In this document: in pieces, positions 38,566-48,845 of the stretch
How positions within the stretch are numbered: position 1 is the stretch's first letter
Layout of the letters: every line of letters starts with the position of its first letter
Assembly (NCBI GenBank): GCA_013289695.1
Contig: JABCZK010000002.1
Coordinates: 157,824-221,823, forward strand
Source: Acidobacteriota bacterium
GTDB lineage: Bacteria > Acidobacteriota > Terriglobia > Acidiferrales > UBA7541
Direction: 5' to 3'
Length of the DNA stretch: 64,000 bases
Notes under the pieces: generated by a model
What the model was told of the DNA's origin: nothing
The model's input: only the letters and a program-made list of their open reading frames with translations
Databases searched by the model: none
Position numbers and translations under genes: made by a program

Positions 38566-39774
38566 TTATTGTTGCTGTTGCGAACTTACGTGCCTCGCTG
38601 AACTTTTTGATGCGTTGTGCTGCGCTGAGTTTGTTTTCGCGGACGCGGTTTTTGCCGCGGCTGTTTTTGCGGGCGCAGACTTCGTTGCTTTCACTACTTT
38701 CGTTGCTTTCGCGGGCGCAGCTGCTTTTGATGGAGTAGCGGCCTTCCGCGGCGTCGCTGACTTTGCGGGCGCAGCGGGATGCACGGCTGGTTGCGTCGGC
38801 GCGACCGGATGCGGCGCGGCCGCCTTCGGTGCGACGGTAATCAGTGGTGGATCGTTTTTCAGCGCAAGAATCGTGCGATCCGGATTCACCACCGCCTCGC
38901 CGTTGAAGCGCAGGTCCACGGATTCGACGCGTCCAGCCGCCGCGCGCCATTGCCCGATGTCATTGCGCACCGTCAAATACTTGCCTTGGAAATCGCTGTC
39001 GCCGAAATGCACCACAATGGGCGCGTCGGCATTTCCCCAGGCGTCATTCGAGGACGCGCCGGCGGATGTATTTACCACCTGCAATCCGGAGATCGTGGCG
39101 CGCAAATCTTTCGCTTCCGTGAGGTCCACTTCGCTCACCTGCTCCATCGCACCGGCGCGCGCGGCTTCAACCTGCTGCGTGAATCCGGCGAACATTTGCA
39201 TGCGCAGCTCGCGATCTTCGATGGGCATATCCGCGGCGATGCCGGTGATCACCGGAAAATGGAAATTCGCTTTCAGCGGACGATCCAGAATCACGCCGTG
39301 GACGTCCACCAGCGCGAGGTTGCTGCCTTCACGCAGAAACGCAATCGGCGTGCGCTCCACAACTTCCACTTCGATACGATTCGGCAGCGCGCGGCGTACC
39401 GTGGCCTGCTCGACCCACGGAATCGTTTCCAGCTGGCGGCGGCGTTCGTCCAGCGGAATGCGCAAGACGCTGCGATTGCGGTCCGCCGTGAACATTTCGA
39501 GGACCCTGCTGCGCGGCACGTACTGATTGCCCGCGACTTGCACTTGGTCGGAGTGAATCAGCGCCATTTCCGGCGACGCCAGCATGTAGTGTCCGAGCGC
39601 ATAGCTCGTCGCCACAGCTGCGAGCGCAATCACGCTCCAAAACGTGACGCGCAGATACGTCTTCCAGGCCTTCTTGCCGAACTTGCGCCGCTTGATTTCC
39701 AGCGGCTTCTGCCGCCGCAAATACTTCGGCTCTTCGTCGGCCAGAACTTCCTGGGGGTAAGCGTCCGCGTCCAT
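38566..39774 (-). CDS. ftsQ: Cell division protein FtsQ with a long basic tail
   Basis: A 402-aa bitopic divisome protein. A cytoplasmic N-terminus leads to one membrane helix (about 41-62), a POTRA domain (about 70-145: VQVAGNQYVPRSRVLEM) and a beta domain (about 150-310) that contacts FtsB/FtsL. From about residue 315 it carries an 80-90-residue tail of Ala, Lys, Pro, Ser and Thr, low in complexity and unlike usual FtsQ. ATG 39774 is 5 nt after the murB stop. Confidence 0.93.
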   Translation of the reverse strand: MDADAYPQEVLADEEPKYLRRQKPLEIKRRKFGKKAWKTYLRVTFWSVIALAAVATSYALGHYMLASPEMALIHSDQVQVAGNQYVPRSRVLEMFTADRNRSVLRIPLDERRRQLETIPWVEQATVRRALPNRIEVEVVERTPIAFLREGSNLALVDVHGVILDRPLKANFHFPVITGIAADMPIEDRELRMQMFAGFTQQVEAARAGAMEQVSEVDLTEAKDLRATISGLQVVNTSAGASSNDAWGNADAPIVVHFGDSDFQGKYLTVRNDIGQWRAAAGRVESVDLRFNGEAVVNPDRTILALKNDPPLITVAPKAAAPHPVAPTQPAVHPAAPAKSATPRKAATPSKAAAPAKATKVVKATKSAPAKTAAAKTASAKTNSAQHNASKSSARHVSSQQQQ

Positions 39775-39779
39775 GGTTC

Positions 39780-40685
39780 TCAATTTTTCCAGAGAATTAC
39801 CTCGTTCTCGAGTTCGACGCCGTACTTCACGCGCACGCGCTCGCGCACTTCGTCAATCAGGCGCAGCATGTCCGCGCAAGTTGCGTTCGCCACGTTGACG
39901 AAAAAATTCGCGTGGCGGTCGCTGACCATCGCGTCGCCCACGCGGTGGCCCTTCAGTCCCAGCTCGTCAATCATGCGCCCCGCCGAGCCGCCCGGCGGGT
40001 TCTTGAAAATGCAGCCGGCGCTTTTCTGGTTTAAGGGCTGGCTGGCGCGGCGCTTCTCGTTGCAGATTTTTATCAGGGCCAGAATTTCCTTGAACGGTTT
40101 CGACGGCAGCTCCAGCTTCACGCGCAACATCACATCGTCTGGCGCAAAAGAAGTATGGCGATAATCGAAACGAATGTCATCTCCGCGTAAAGTTTCCAGT
40201 TTGCCGGTGGATGCGCGGTAGAGCTCTACTTCGCGAACGTAGGAGCCAATCTGCGTGCCGTAAGCGCCGGCATTCATACGCAGCGCGCCGCCCACGCTGC
40301 CGGGAACACCGATCAGCCCTTCCATGCCTCCGAGGTCGCGCTTCGCGCAAAATGTGACCATGCCGCCGAGGTCTGCGGCCGCGTCCACGTAGGCGGCGTT
40401 GCCCTCGACGCGCATTCCTGGTTGCGAAGTCGGAAGATGCAGCACGACGTAGGGCAGCTCACCGTCGGCAATCAGCACGTTCGTGCCACCGCCGAGAAAG
40501 CGATGCGGAATATTTTCATCCGCGAGCAGGCGGATCACGTCAGGAATGGTTTCAAACTTGCGTAACAGCAGTTGGTCGGTTGAGCCGCCGATGCCCAGCG
40601 AAGTTTTTTCGCTCAGCGGCACGCTGGTACGCAGCTCCACGCCCAGTTCTTTCAAGCGCGCCGCCGGCATGTCGCTAATGCGCAT
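39780..40685 (-). CDS. murB: UDP-N-acetylenolpyruvylglucosamine reductase
   Basis: A 301-aa FAD enzyme that reduces enolpyruvyl-UDP-GlcNAc to UDP-MurNAc using NADPH. FAD contacts are seen in LGGGTNVLI and GVPGSVGGALRMNAGAYG. The proton-donor position is Cys in SAGCIFKNPPG, as in type II MurB, and a Glu lies in the C-terminal NEVI segment. It lacks the extra fold of type I MurB. It sits 5 nt after murC. Confidence 0.96.
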   Translation of the reverse strand: MRISDMPAARLKELGVELRTSVPLSEKTSLGIGGSTDQLLLRKFETIPDVIRLLADENIPHRFLGGGTNVLIADGELPYVVLHLPTSQPGMRVEGNAAYVDAAADLGGMVTFCAKRDLGGMEGLIGVPGSVGGALRMNAGAYGTQIGSYVREVELYRASTGKLETLRGDDIRFDYRHTSFAPDDVMLRVKLELPSKPFKEILALIKICNEKRRASQPLNQKSAGCIFKNPPGGSAGRMIDELGLKGHRVGDAMVSDRHANFFVNVANATCADMLRLIDEVRERVRVKYGVELENEVILWKN

Positions 40686-40690
40686 CTGCT

Positions 40691-42097
40691 CTAATCCACC
40701 ACCGTCGTTGACACTTTCGATCCCAGCAGCATGGCGAGCTGGTCGAGCGCCCGTCCCACGCTTCCCGCTCCAATCGTCAACACTGCATCGTGCGGGCGCG
40801 CCTCGCGCAGCAGGTATTCGATCGCCAGCTGCATAGTGCTGGTGAAGACAACATTCTTGTGTCCCGCGCCGCGAATCGCTTCGGCCAACTTTTCTCCAGT
40901 GATGCCCGGGATCGGTTCCTCGCCCGCCGCGTAGATGTCGGTCATCACCAAAATGTCCGCTTCGTTGAACGAGCGCCGAAAATCTTTCCAGAGATGCTGC
41001 GTGCGCGTGTAGCGATGCGCCTGGAAGAGCACCAGCAGGCGCTGGTAATCGCAGCCGCGCGCGGCCGCAAGAGTGGCGCGAATTTCGGCGGGATGATGGC
41101 CGTAATCATCGATCAGCGTGACGCCGTTGAATGTGCCCTTGATTTCGAAGCGCCGGCCGACCCCCGAAAATTTCGAAAGGCCTGCACGGATCAGGTCCGC
41201 CGGAACGTTGAGTGAGAGCGCGACGGCGGCCGCGGCGGCGGCGTTGCTCACATTGTGAATTCCCGGCGGCGAAGGGAGATTGAAAACTCCCAAATCATCG
41301 CCGTGATATTTCAGCCGGAATTCGCTGGCCAGGCCGCGCAGTTTCACTTCGCCGATCACCAAGTCCGCCTGGCTGGACGTGCCGTAAGTGATGACGGGGC
41401 GCTTCACGCGCGGCAGAATCGCCTGCACGTTGGGCTCGTCCAGGCACAAAATCACCGTGCCGTAAAATGGCACGCGGTTGACGAACGTCAGGAACACGTC
41501 CTGAATTTCCTCGAGCGAGTGGTAATGATCCAGATGCTCGCGGTCAATGGTGGTGACGACAGCGACGACGGGCGCGAGCAGCAAGAACGAGCGGTCGCTC
41601 TCGTCCGCTTCCACCACCATGTATTCGCTCTGGCCTACGCGCGCGTTCGAGCCGGCATGATTCACACGCCCACCGACGACAAACGTGGGATCGAGACCGG
41701 CGGCAGCGAGAACCGCCGCGACCATCGAAGTGGTGGTGGTCTTTCCATGCGCGCCAGCCACCGCGATGCCGTATTTCAGGCGCATCAGCTCCGCGAGCAT
41801 CTCCGCCCGCGGAATTACTGGGATTTTCAGCAGGTGCGCCTCGACCACTTCCACATTGTCAGTTCGCACCGCGGAAGAAATCACCACCACGTGCGCGCCG
41901 TGCACGTTTTCCGCCTGATGGCCTTCGAAAATGCTGGCGCCAAGTTTGCGCAGCCGCTCGGTTACAGGAGTTGGCTTCAAATCCGAGCCAGAAACGGCGT
42001 AACCGCTGGAAAGCAGCACCTCGGCGATGCCGGACATGCCGCTGCCGCCAATGCCGACCAGATGTATCCGCTGAAAATTGCGAAAAGGAACGTTCAT
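40691..42097 (-). CDS. murC: UDP-N-acetylmuramate-L-alanine ligase
   Basis: A 468-aa Mur ligase that adds the first amino acid, L-Ala, to UDP-MurNAc. It has the N-terminal [13 protein letters not shown], the ATP loop GAHGKTTTT, and the central [10 protein letters not shown] typical of MurC. ATG 42097 is right because it overlaps the murG stop as ATGA and opens directly onto the Rossmann motif; 56 upstream codons in frame lie inside murG. Confidence 0.97.
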   Translation of the reverse strand: MNVPFRNFQRIHLVGIGGSGMSGIAEVLLSSGYAVSGSDLKPTPVTERLRKLGASIFEGHQAENVHGAHVVVISSAVRTDNVEVVEAHLLKIPVIPRAEMLAELMRLKYGIAVAGAHGKTTTTSMVAAVLAAAGLDPTFVVGGRVNHAGSNARVGQSEYMVVEADESDRSFLLLAPVVAVVTTIDREHLDHYHSLEEIQDVFLTFVNRVPFYGTVILCLDEPNVQAILPRVKRPVITYGTSSQADLVIGEVKLRGLASEFRLKYHGDDLGVFNLPSPPGIHNVSNAAAAAAVALSLNVPADLIRAGLSKFSGVGRRFEIKGTFNGVTLIDDYGHHPAEIRATLAAARGCDYQRLLVLFQAHRYTRTQHLWKDFRRSFNEADILVMTDIYAAGEEPIPGITGEKLAEAIRGAGHKNVVFTSTMQLAIEYLLREARPHDAVLTIGAGSVGRALDQLAMLLGSKVSTTVVD

Positions 42098-43242
42098 GAA
42101 CGCACCAGCCCTTCGAGCAGGTCCACAATATCTTCCAGGGCGCGCGGACGAGCCATGCGCCGCGCCTGCTCTTCCATTTCCGTGATTCTCCGGGGCTGGT
42201 CCAGGAGGGTGAAAATTTCTTTTGTCAAACGTTCCGGCGTCAGATCTTCCTGTGGCAGCAGGCAAGCGGCGCCTGCGTTCTGCATGGCCTCGGCATTGCG
42301 CGTCTGGTGCGCGTCGGTGGCGGCGCCGAAGGGGATGAAGATGGCGGCACGACCGGCGGCGGCAACTTCGGCCGTCGTGATCGCGCCCGAACGGCAGAGA
42401 ATTAAATCCGCCTGGGCGAAACGCTCCGCCATATTCTCGATGAAGGGCACAACCTCCGCTCGGAATTCGCGTCGCGCATAAGCCACGCGCACAGCATTAT
42501 AGTCGCGTTCTCCAGTCTGATGCACGACGAAAAGCTGATTTTTTCGCGTGGCCAGCACGTCCAGCGAGTCAACGACTGCGCGATTGATGGGCAAAGCGCC
42601 GCGGCTGCCGCCGGTAATCAGGAGGCTGAACGGCTCGCGATGCTCCTTGCGCGCGATGGAGAAGAACTCGTGGCGCACTGGAATGCCGGTGGCGACGGCT
42701 TTATCGCCAAAACGCTTGGCCGTCTCCGCGAAACCGCAGGCCACGCGGTTCGCGAAGCTGGCGAGCACGCGATTGGTAAAGCCCGGCTCGACGTTCGGCT
42801 CGAAAATCATCGCGGGGACGCCGTGCAGACGCGCGGCGAGAAGCATGGGCCCGGAAGCGTAGCCGCCGACGCCGAACGCCACGTTGAAATTATGCCGCCG
42901 CACGATTTTCTCCGAGTCCCACAGTCCCGCCGGAAGCTTGGCCAGATTGCGCAGGAGCTTCGCGCCGCCCATGCCTTTGAGGCCGGCCACGCGAATGGTT
43001 TCGAGCGGCAGTCCGGCCTGCGGCACCAGTCTCGCTTCCATTCCGGACTCAGTTCCCACCATCACGACGCTTCGTGCTCCTTCCGGCTCGCGCCGGAGCC
43101 ATTCCCGCGCCACGGCGATGGCGGGAAATACGTGGCCGCCGGTACCGCCGCCCGCGATCAGCACGGTTTTTCTTGCGGCACCGCCTACCGCGGCTGTTCT
43201 GGCTGCCGCGCCACTCGCGGCGGTGCTGGCATTTGCCGTCAC
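42094..43242 (-). CDS. murG: Lipid II synthase (GlcNAc transferase) MurG
   Basis: A 382-aa GT28 glycosyltransferase that adds GlcNAc to lipid I on the inner face of the membrane. The acceptor-domain loop [11 protein letters not shown] and the donor-site region [14 protein letters not shown] are clear. The start is GTG 43242, overlapping the ftsW stop as GTGA. A 20-residue Ala-rich lead precedes the core; a later start is possible but would lose the coupling. Confidence 0.96.
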   Translation of the reverse strand: MTANASTAASGAAARTAAVGGAARKTVLIAGGGTGGHVFPAIAVAREWLRREPEGARSVVMVGTESGMEARLVPQAGLPLETIRVAGLKGMGGAKLLRNLAKLPAGLWDSEKIVRRHNFNVAFGVGGYASGPMLLAARLHGVPAMIFEPNVEPGFTNRVLASFANRVACGFAETAKRFGDKAVATGIPVRHEFFSIARKEHREPFSLLITGGSRGALPINRAVVDSLDVLATRKNQLFVVHQTGERDYNAVRVAYARREFRAEVVPFIENMAERFAQADLILCRSGAITTAEVAAAGRAAIFIPFGAATDAHQTRNAEAMQNAGAACLLPQEDLTPERLTKEIFTLLDQPRRITEMEEQARRMARPRALEDIVDLLEGLVRS

Positions 43243-44348
43243 GTCTCGTCCGCGTGCTGACTGATATTCAGGAGCACGCCCGTTGCCAACAACATGCTGA
43301 AAAGGCTCGAGCCGCCGTAGCTGATGAACGGCAGCGGGATTCCTTTCGTTGGCATCAATCCGAGCACGACACTTAAGTTGATCAGCGCCTGGCCCACAAC
43401 CATCGTCGTGATTCCGAGGCCGAGGAACTTTCCGAAATCATCGGGCGCCTTCATCGCAGCGACGAACCCGCGCCAGCCGTACACCGCGAAGAGTCCCAGG
43501 ACGATCACCGCGCCGATGAAACCGATTTCTTCGCAGATGATCGCGTAAATAAAATCCGTGTGCGCTTCCGGCAGGAAGAAAAGTTTCTGGCGGCTTTCCA
43601 TCAGGCCCACGCCGCTCATTCCTCCCGAGCCTACAGCGATCAAGGATTGCAGCAACTGGAAGCCGGCGCCTTTGGGATCGAGTTCGGGATGGCGGAACGC
43701 TTCGAAGCGCTGCAGGCGGTAGGGCACGCGCACGATCAGCAGATAAATCGTGGGGATGGCGGCCAGCACCGTGCCGCCAATGTATTTCAGCGAAAGTCCG
43801 GCGACGAAAAGCATGGCTATCGCGATCACCAGGATCATGAACGCCGTGCCCATGTCCGGCTCTTTCACCACCAGTGCGGCCATCATCAGCGTCGCGCCGA
43901 GCGCGGGAGCCAAAGTGTGCAGCGGATCGTTCACACCGAAATTTCTGGGCAGCCGACGCAGCTCGAGCAGCCACGCCAGATAAACGATCAGCGCGAGCTT
44001 GGCCATTTCCGACGGCTGAAAGCTGAACGGGCCCGTGCGGAACCAGCGATGCGTCTGGTGCGAGCGGTCCAGAAAAAATACGCAGACCAGCAGCACGAAC
44101 GTCACCGCGAGGCCCGTAAACACGACGCGCGGCTGGCGCAGCTTGTGATAATCCACGTTCATCAGCCAGAACATTCCGGCGATTCCCAGCACCACGTAAA
44201 TCATCTGGCGCAACAGGAAAATATAGCCCGCGCCGAACTGTTCGCTGGCGGTCATGGCCGAGGCGCTGAAGACCATCACGGCGCCGATCAGGCAGAGCGC
44301 TAGCGTCACACCGAACAATTGTTTGTCTGGTTGCAGACTTCGTGGCAT
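43239..44348 (-). CDS. ftsW: SEDS glycosyltransferase FtsW
   Basis: A 369-aa polytopic protein (about ten membrane helices) of the SEDS family that polymerises septal glycan with the class B PBP FtsI. Family signatures include TDFIYAIICEEIGFIG and the C-terminal GIPLPFISYGGSS. It lies 2 nt after murD and overlaps murG by 4 nt. Position within the division cluster supports FtsW rather than RodA. Confidence 0.95.
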   Translation of the reverse strand: MPRSLQPDKQLFGVTLALCLIGAVMVFSASAMTASEQFGAGYIFLLRQMIYVVLGIAGMFWLMNVDYHKLRQPRVVFTGLAVTFVLLVCVFFLDRSHQTHRWFRTGPFSFQPSEMAKLALIVYLAWLLELRRLPRNFGVNDPLHTLAPALGATLMMAALVVKEPDMGTAFMILVIAIAMLFVAGLSLKYIGGTVLAAIPTIYLLIVRVPYRLQRFEAFRHPELDPKGAGFQLLQSLIAVGSGGMSGVGLMESRQKLFFLPEAHTDFIYAIICEEIGFIGAVIVLGLFAVYGWRGFVAAMKAPDDFGKFLGLGITTMVVGQALINLSVVLGLMPTKGIPLPFISYGGSSLFSMLLATGVLLNISQHADET

Positions 44349-44350
44349 CG

Positions 44351-45763
44351 CTATCCTTTATCCGCGGGCGGCGGTTCGGCGGCGGCTGCGCCGGTTGCGG
44401 ATTGGTTTGCGTGGCGCGCCACCAAATCCTTGAACGTGCGGCCGCGCTGTTCGTAATTCTCAAATTGATCGAAGCTGGAGCAGGCTGGAGCGAGCAGCAC
44501 GGTGTCTCCCGGCTGGGCTGCTGCCATGGCCAGCTGCATCGCGCGTTCGAGAGTGCCGGCTTGGCGGATTTCCACCGCGCCTTCGAGATCAGCTGCGATT
44601 TTCGGTGCGGCCTCGCCGATCAGAAGCGCCAGGCGCGCGCGTTCGTGTAGCACATCGCGCAGCGGCGTGTACGGGCTGCCTTTATCCTTTCCGCCGAAAA
44701 TTACCAGCAGCGGCCCGGGAAACGCCTCGATGGCTTTCACGGCGGCATCCACGTTCGTGGCTTTGGAGTCGTTGTAAAACTGCACGCCGGAGATTTCGCC
44801 GGCAAATTCCAGGCGATGCTCGACACCGCTAAAGGATTTCACGCCGTTCGCGATGGCGGCCGGAGTCGCGCCGACGAGATACGCCGCCGCGCACGCTGCC
44901 AGGACGTTTTCTACGTTGTGCTCCCCGCGCAGGGAAATCTGGTCGCGACGCGCCAGCACCGCTTCCGAACCTTCGTTGCGGAAAATGATTTCGTTGTCGC
45001 GCAGGAATGCCCCGGCGGCCACTCGTTTCTGCCTGCTGAACCAGAAAATGTGCGGCTTCGCGGGCATGCGCTTGGTGATTTCGGGGTCGTCCGCGTTCAG
45101 CACGGCCATGTCGCGCTCCAGTTGGTTCTCGAACAGGCGCATTTTGGCGTTCGCGTATTCTTCGAACGTGCCGTGGCGATCGAGGTGATCGGGCGTGAGA
45201 TTTAACAGCACGCCAATCTCTGGGCGGAATTTATCGATTGTTTCCAGTTGAAAACTGCTGATCTCGGCGACCGTAACGGACGGGTCGGTGGAGCTTTCCA
45301 CCAGCGCGAGCAACGGCGTGCCGATATTGCCGCCGACCAGCGTGGGGATGTTCGCCGTCTGCAAAATGTGGGCGAGCAGCGCGGTGGTCGTGGTCTTTCC
45401 GTTCGAGCCGGTGATGGCGACCAGTTTGCCACGCAGAAAACGCCAGGCCAGTTCGATCTCGCTCCACACCGGAATATTTTGGGCGCGCGCGAGTTCCAGC
45501 TGCGGGAGTTTTGCCGGCACGCCGGGGCTCACCACGATTAAATCCTGCTCCAGGAAACTCGCCGGGACGTGCCCGCCGAGTTCGAGCTTCACTGCCGCGG
45601 CGCGCAGTTGCGCGGCTGTTTCGGAGAGGTCCGATTCCGGGCGCTCGTCGGTTGCCGTGACTGTGGCGCCGTAGCCGGCGCTGAACAGCGACGTCACCAC
45701 GCCGGTGCGCGCCAAGCCGACGACCAGCACGCGCTTCCCCGATAGATCGAATCCCAGTCGCAA
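44351..45763 (-). CDS. murD: UDP-N-acetylmuramoyl-L-alanine-D-glutamate ligase
   Basis: A 470-aa Mur ligase adding D-Glu. It has the N-terminal LVVGLARTG fold, the ATP loop ITGSNGKTTTTAL, the carbamoylated-lysine region and the C-terminal GGKDKGSPY. The start is TTG 45763. It is separated from mraY by 261 nt of palindromic repeats, unlike the tight spacing elsewhere in the cluster. Confidence 0.96.
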   Translation of the reverse strand: MRLGFDLSGKRVLVVGLARTGVVTSLFSAGYGATVTATDERPESDLSETAAQLRAAAVKLELGGHVPASFLEQDLIVVSPGVPAKLPQLELARAQNIPVWSEIELAWRFLRGKLVAITGSNGKTTTTALLAHILQTANIPTLVGGNIGTPLLALVESSTDPSVTVAEISSFQLETIDKFRPEIGVLLNLTPDHLDRHGTFEEYANAKMRLFENQLERDMAVLNADDPEITKRMPAKPHIFWFSRQKRVAAGAFLRDNEIIFRNEGSEAVLARRDQISLRGEHNVENVLAACAAAYLVGATPAAIANGVKSFSGVEHRLEFAGEISGVQFYNDSKATNVDAAVKAIEAFPGPLLVIFGGKDKGSPYTPLRDVLHERARLALLIGEAAPKIAADLEGAVEIRQAGTLERAMQLAMAAAQPGDTVLLAPACSSFDQFENYEQRGRTFKDLVARHANQSATGAAAAEPPPADKG

Positions 45764-45853
45764 CTCAGTTCCTCACTTCAAATTCAGATGTGGCTACTCT
45801 TTGCAGCGACCATAGTTACTTGGACGGCTAGGAAGCCGGCAAAAAAAGCCTTT

Positions 45854-45981
45854 GTAGCGACGGCCTTCAGACCGCCATCGGTGCTAGCCGCGCCACCCGT
45901 GGCGCACTGAAGTGCGCCGCTACCACGACGAAGTCAAAGGCAAATTCAACCACGCCCGCCTGAAAAGCAGGCGGCCGCTAC
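45854..45981. repeat. Full-length ~71-bp palindromic element plus a second module
   Basis: 45854-45924 begins GTAGCGACGG and ends GCGCCGCTAC. Inside are the stems GGCCTTCAGACCGCC and GGCGCACTGAAGTGCGCC. The same layout recurs at 59799-59867. A further module, GCCCGCCTGAAAAGCAGGC with tail GCCGCTAC, is at 45954-45981. They fill the murD-mraY spacer. Confidence 0.85.
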
Positions 45982-46024
45982 AAAGTCGAAACCTTCGCGC
46001 TGCAAACGGGCGGCGCCGGCACAC

Positions 46025-47158
46025 TCAGCGCAATTTCAAAGTCGTCAGCGAAAAAAGCGCGAAAACCAGCGCCGCGATCCAGAAGCGCACGATGATTTTC
46101 GATTCGCTCCAGCCGAGCAGCTCGAAATGATGGTGCAGCGGGGCCATGCGAAAGACGCGCTTGCCGGTCAGCTTGAACGAGCCGACCTGTATGATCACCG
46201 AAAGCGCTTCCAGCACGAACACGCCGCCAATCGAGAGCAGCAAAATTTCCTGCTTGATGATCACCGCGACGGTGCCGATCGCGCCGCCCAGCGCGAGCGA
46301 GCCCACATCGCCCATAAACATTTCGGCGGGATGCGCGTTGTACCAAAGAAATCCCAGCGAAGCGCCGGCCAGCGAACCGCAGAAAATCACCAGCTCTCCG
46401 GCATCGGGAATTTTTTGCAGGTCCAGGTAATCCGCGAACTTCGCGTTGCTGGAAAGATAGGTGAGCACAGTGAGCGCCGTGGACGAAACCAGCACGCAGC
46501 CGATAGCCAGGCCGTCCAAGCCATCCGTCAAATTCACGGCGTTCGAGCAGCCCACAATCACCAGCACCAAAAACAAGACGAACGGCACGTAAGCCATCGG
46601 CCAGATAAAACTATGACCGAACAGCGAGGAGATCACCAAATTCGGGTGCAGGCGTTTGAAAAATGGCACGCTGAGTTGGGTCGAATAAGCGCCCTGCGTT
46701 TGCAACGAAACCAGCGCCACGCCCACCAGCATGCAGGTGAGTACCTGCAACGAAAATTTCGCGCGCGGAGTGAGCCCCAGATTTCTGCGGCGCACGACTT
46801 TATTGTAATCGTCCACGAAACCGATGGTGCCGAAGGCCAGCGTCGCGCCCATGGCCAGCAGCACGTAGGCGTTGCGCAGATCCGCCCAGAGCAACGTGGG
46901 AATTATGATTGCGGCAACGATTAGCACGCCGCCCATCGTGGGCGTGCCGGCTTTTTTGTGATGGCCTTTGGGGCCTTCCTCGCGGATGTATTGCTTCACT
47001 TGCAAATCGCGCAACCGCTCGATCACCCACGGCCCCATCAGCAGCGAAAGCAGCAGCGCGCTGGTGCTGGCCATCGCGGTGCGCACGGTAATGTAGCGAA
47101 ACACGTTCAGCGGACTGAAGTGCGGCCGCAGCAGGAAGAAAAATAGATAGTAGAGCAT
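46025..47158 (-). CDS. mraY: Phospho-MurNAc-pentapeptide translocase
   Basis: A 377-aa integral membrane enzyme that makes lipid I from UDP-MurNAc-pentapeptide and undecaprenyl phosphate. About ten helices are visible. Catalytic motifs are GFVDDYNKV, NLTDGLDGLAIG and the C-terminal PLHHHFEL. Its ATG immediately follows the murF stop codon. Confidence 0.97.
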   Translation of the reverse strand: MLYYLFFFLLRPHFSPLNVFRYITVRTAMASTSALLLSLLMGPWVIERLRDLQVKQYIREEGPKGHHKKAGTPTMGGVLIVAAIIIPTLLWADLRNAYVLLAMGATLAFGTIGFVDDYNKVVRRRNLGLTPRAKFSLQVLTCMLVGVALVSLQTQGAYSTQLSVPFFKRLHPNLVISSLFGHSFIWPMAYVPFVLFLVLVIVGCSNAVNLTDGLDGLAIGCVLVSSTALTVLTYLSSNAKFADYLDLQKIPDAGELVIFCGSLAGASLGFLWYNAHPAEMFMGDVGSLALGGAIGTVAVIIKQEILLLSIGGVFVLEALSVIIQVGSFKLTGKRVFRMAPLHHHFELLGWSESKIIVRFWIAALVFALFSLTTLKLR

Positions 47159-48685
47159 CTAGCTCCGGCCCTTCGGCTGCGCCGCGGCGTGCCCGGCGCT
47201 TGCGTTTGTCTGCGCATCGTTGCTTGCTTGGCGCGCGTGGCCTGCATCAATCGCTTCCAGAATTTTTTCCATTTTCACGCCGCGCGAGCCTTTCAGTAGC
47301 AGCAGGTCGTTTGGCTGGATGAAACCGGCGAGAAATTCTCCAGCTTCCGATGAGTTCTGGAAAAATTTCGCGCGTTCCGCTGGGTGCCCAGCCGCGACGG
47401 CCGCGCGCACGAATTCCTCCGCTGGGCCCTGCACGCCGACGATCCAATCAATCTTGGCTAGGGCCGCAACATGGCGCCCGCACTCGCGATGCAGCTCCGG
47501 CGCGGAGTCGCCCAGCTCGCGCATCTCTCCCGCGGCCAGAATGCGGCGCGAGAAACCGGGTGTCGCGGCCAGTAATTCCGCCAGCGCGTTCAGCGCGGTG
47601 GGACTTGAGTTGTAGCTGTCGTTGATCACCGTGAACCCTTCGTGAAACTTTACGACTTCACCGCGCTTGTCTGCCGGTTGCAGCGTAGGAAATACTCGCC
47701 GCGCGTCTTCCGCGCCGATACCCCAAACACTTGCGGCTGCCAGCGCTGCCACGGCGTTCATCACGTTGTGACGCCCGATCAGCGGAAGCTCGAGCCGCGT
47801 GCGTCCTGCGGGCGACACGAAATCAAACGCCGAGCCACTGACGCCGCGCTCTTCGATTTTCTCCGTGCGAAATTCCGCGCGCGCGCCGCGGCCACTGGCC
47901 GAGCCAGTGCTATCGCCGGAGCCGCTGCTAAACCAGAGCACCGGCCCGCGGGCCACCTCTGCAAATCGCTCGACGCGTTCGTCATCGGCGTTCAGCACCG
48001 CTGTGGCACGCGGCCACGCCAAATTTTCGATCAGCTCGCGCTCCGCCAGCGCAATCTCCTCAAGCGAAGAAAAAAATTCCAAATGCTCGACGGCAATACG
48101 CGTGATCACACCCACGTCTGGCGGCGCGATGCGCGCCAGCCGCGCCAGTTCGCCGCGATGTGACATGCCCATCTCGATCACCGCCGCGTCGTGCTCGTCA
48201 TCTAATTTCAACAGCGTCAGCGGGAGCCCATACTCATTATTTAAATTTCCCTGGGTCTTCAATACGCGGAACCGCGCGGCCACCAGCGCCGCGAAGATTT
48301 CTTTAGTGGTCGTCTTTCCCACCGAGCCCGCCACGCCGCCGATTTTTCTTCCCGGCTTCGTGGCGCGCCAGATGGCACATGCGCGCGAGGCCAGGCGGTG
48401 CAGCGCTTCCAGCGTGTCGTCCACGGCGAAAAGTTTTCCGCGGATTTCTTCCGCGTAATGTTCAAACATTGCGCGCGCCACCACCCCGGCTGCCGCGCCG
48501 CCGGCCAGAGCAGCAGCCACGTGATCGTGTCCGTCGTGACTCGGTCCGTGTATGGCGATGAACAGTTCTCCAGGCTGTATCGTGCGAGAATCAATCGAGA
48601 CGCCGGCCACCCCGGCCAGGGCGTCAAGGCGCGCGGGAGCCGCGACACCCAGAGCTTCAGCCACTTGACCAACGGTCCACCGCAT
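47159..48685 (-). CDS. murF: UDP-MurNAc-tripeptide-D-Ala-D-Ala ligase
   Basis: A 508-aa Mur ligase adding D-Ala-D-Ala. The ATP loop is GSVGKTTTKE, and INDSYNSSP with the C-terminal LLLKGSRGVKME are typical. A Ser/Gly-rich insertion near residues 260-290 (SGSGDSTGSASGRG) makes it slightly long. ATG 48685 (MRWTVGQVAEALG) is chosen over an open frame that runs into the repeat upstream. It abuts mraY. Confidence 0.96.
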   Translation of the reverse strand: MRWTVGQVAEALGVAAPARLDALAGVAGVSIDSRTIQPGELFIAIHGPSHDGHDHVAAALAGGAAAGVVARAMFEHYAEEIRGKLFAVDDTLEALHRLASRACAIWRATKPGRKIGGVAGSVGKTTTKEIFAALVAARFRVLKTQGNLNNEYGLPLTLLKLDDEHDAAVIEMGMSHRGELARLARIAPPDVGVITRIAVEHLEFFSSLEEIALAERELIENLAWPRATAVLNADDERVERFAEVARGPVLWFSSGSGDSTGSASGRGARAEFRTEKIEERGVSGSAFDFVSPAGRTRLELPLIGRHNVMNAVAALAAASVWGIGAEDARRVFPTLQPADKRGEVVKFHEGFTVINDSYNSSPTALNALAELLAATPGFSRRILAAGEMRELGDSAPELHRECGRHVAALAKIDWIVGVQGPAEEFVRAAVAAGHPAERAKFFQNSSEAGEFLAGFIQPNDLLLLKGSRGVKMEKILEAIDAGHARQASNDAQTNASAGHAAAQPKGRS

Positions 48686-48783
48686 TGCGTCTCCCCTGGA
48701 CTGGGCTTCACTCTCAAGCTTGGACTCTCGAAAGTGCTCGATTTCGACAGCGCAATCTGCTGCTACCAAGGCGAAACATTACT

Positions 48784-48845
48784 GGGCGCAGCGAACAACG
48801 CCCGTACGACGGGCTGCGACGGGCGGGTCTGAGACCCGCCCCTAC
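48784..48845. repeat. Palindromic repeats overlapping the murE stop codon
   Basis: GGGCGCAGCGAACAACGCCC with tail GTAC (about 48784-48807), then GGGCGGGTCTGAGACCCGCCC with tail CTAC (48821-48845). The CTA at 48842-48844 is the TAG stop of murE on the minus strand. Confidence 0.85.
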
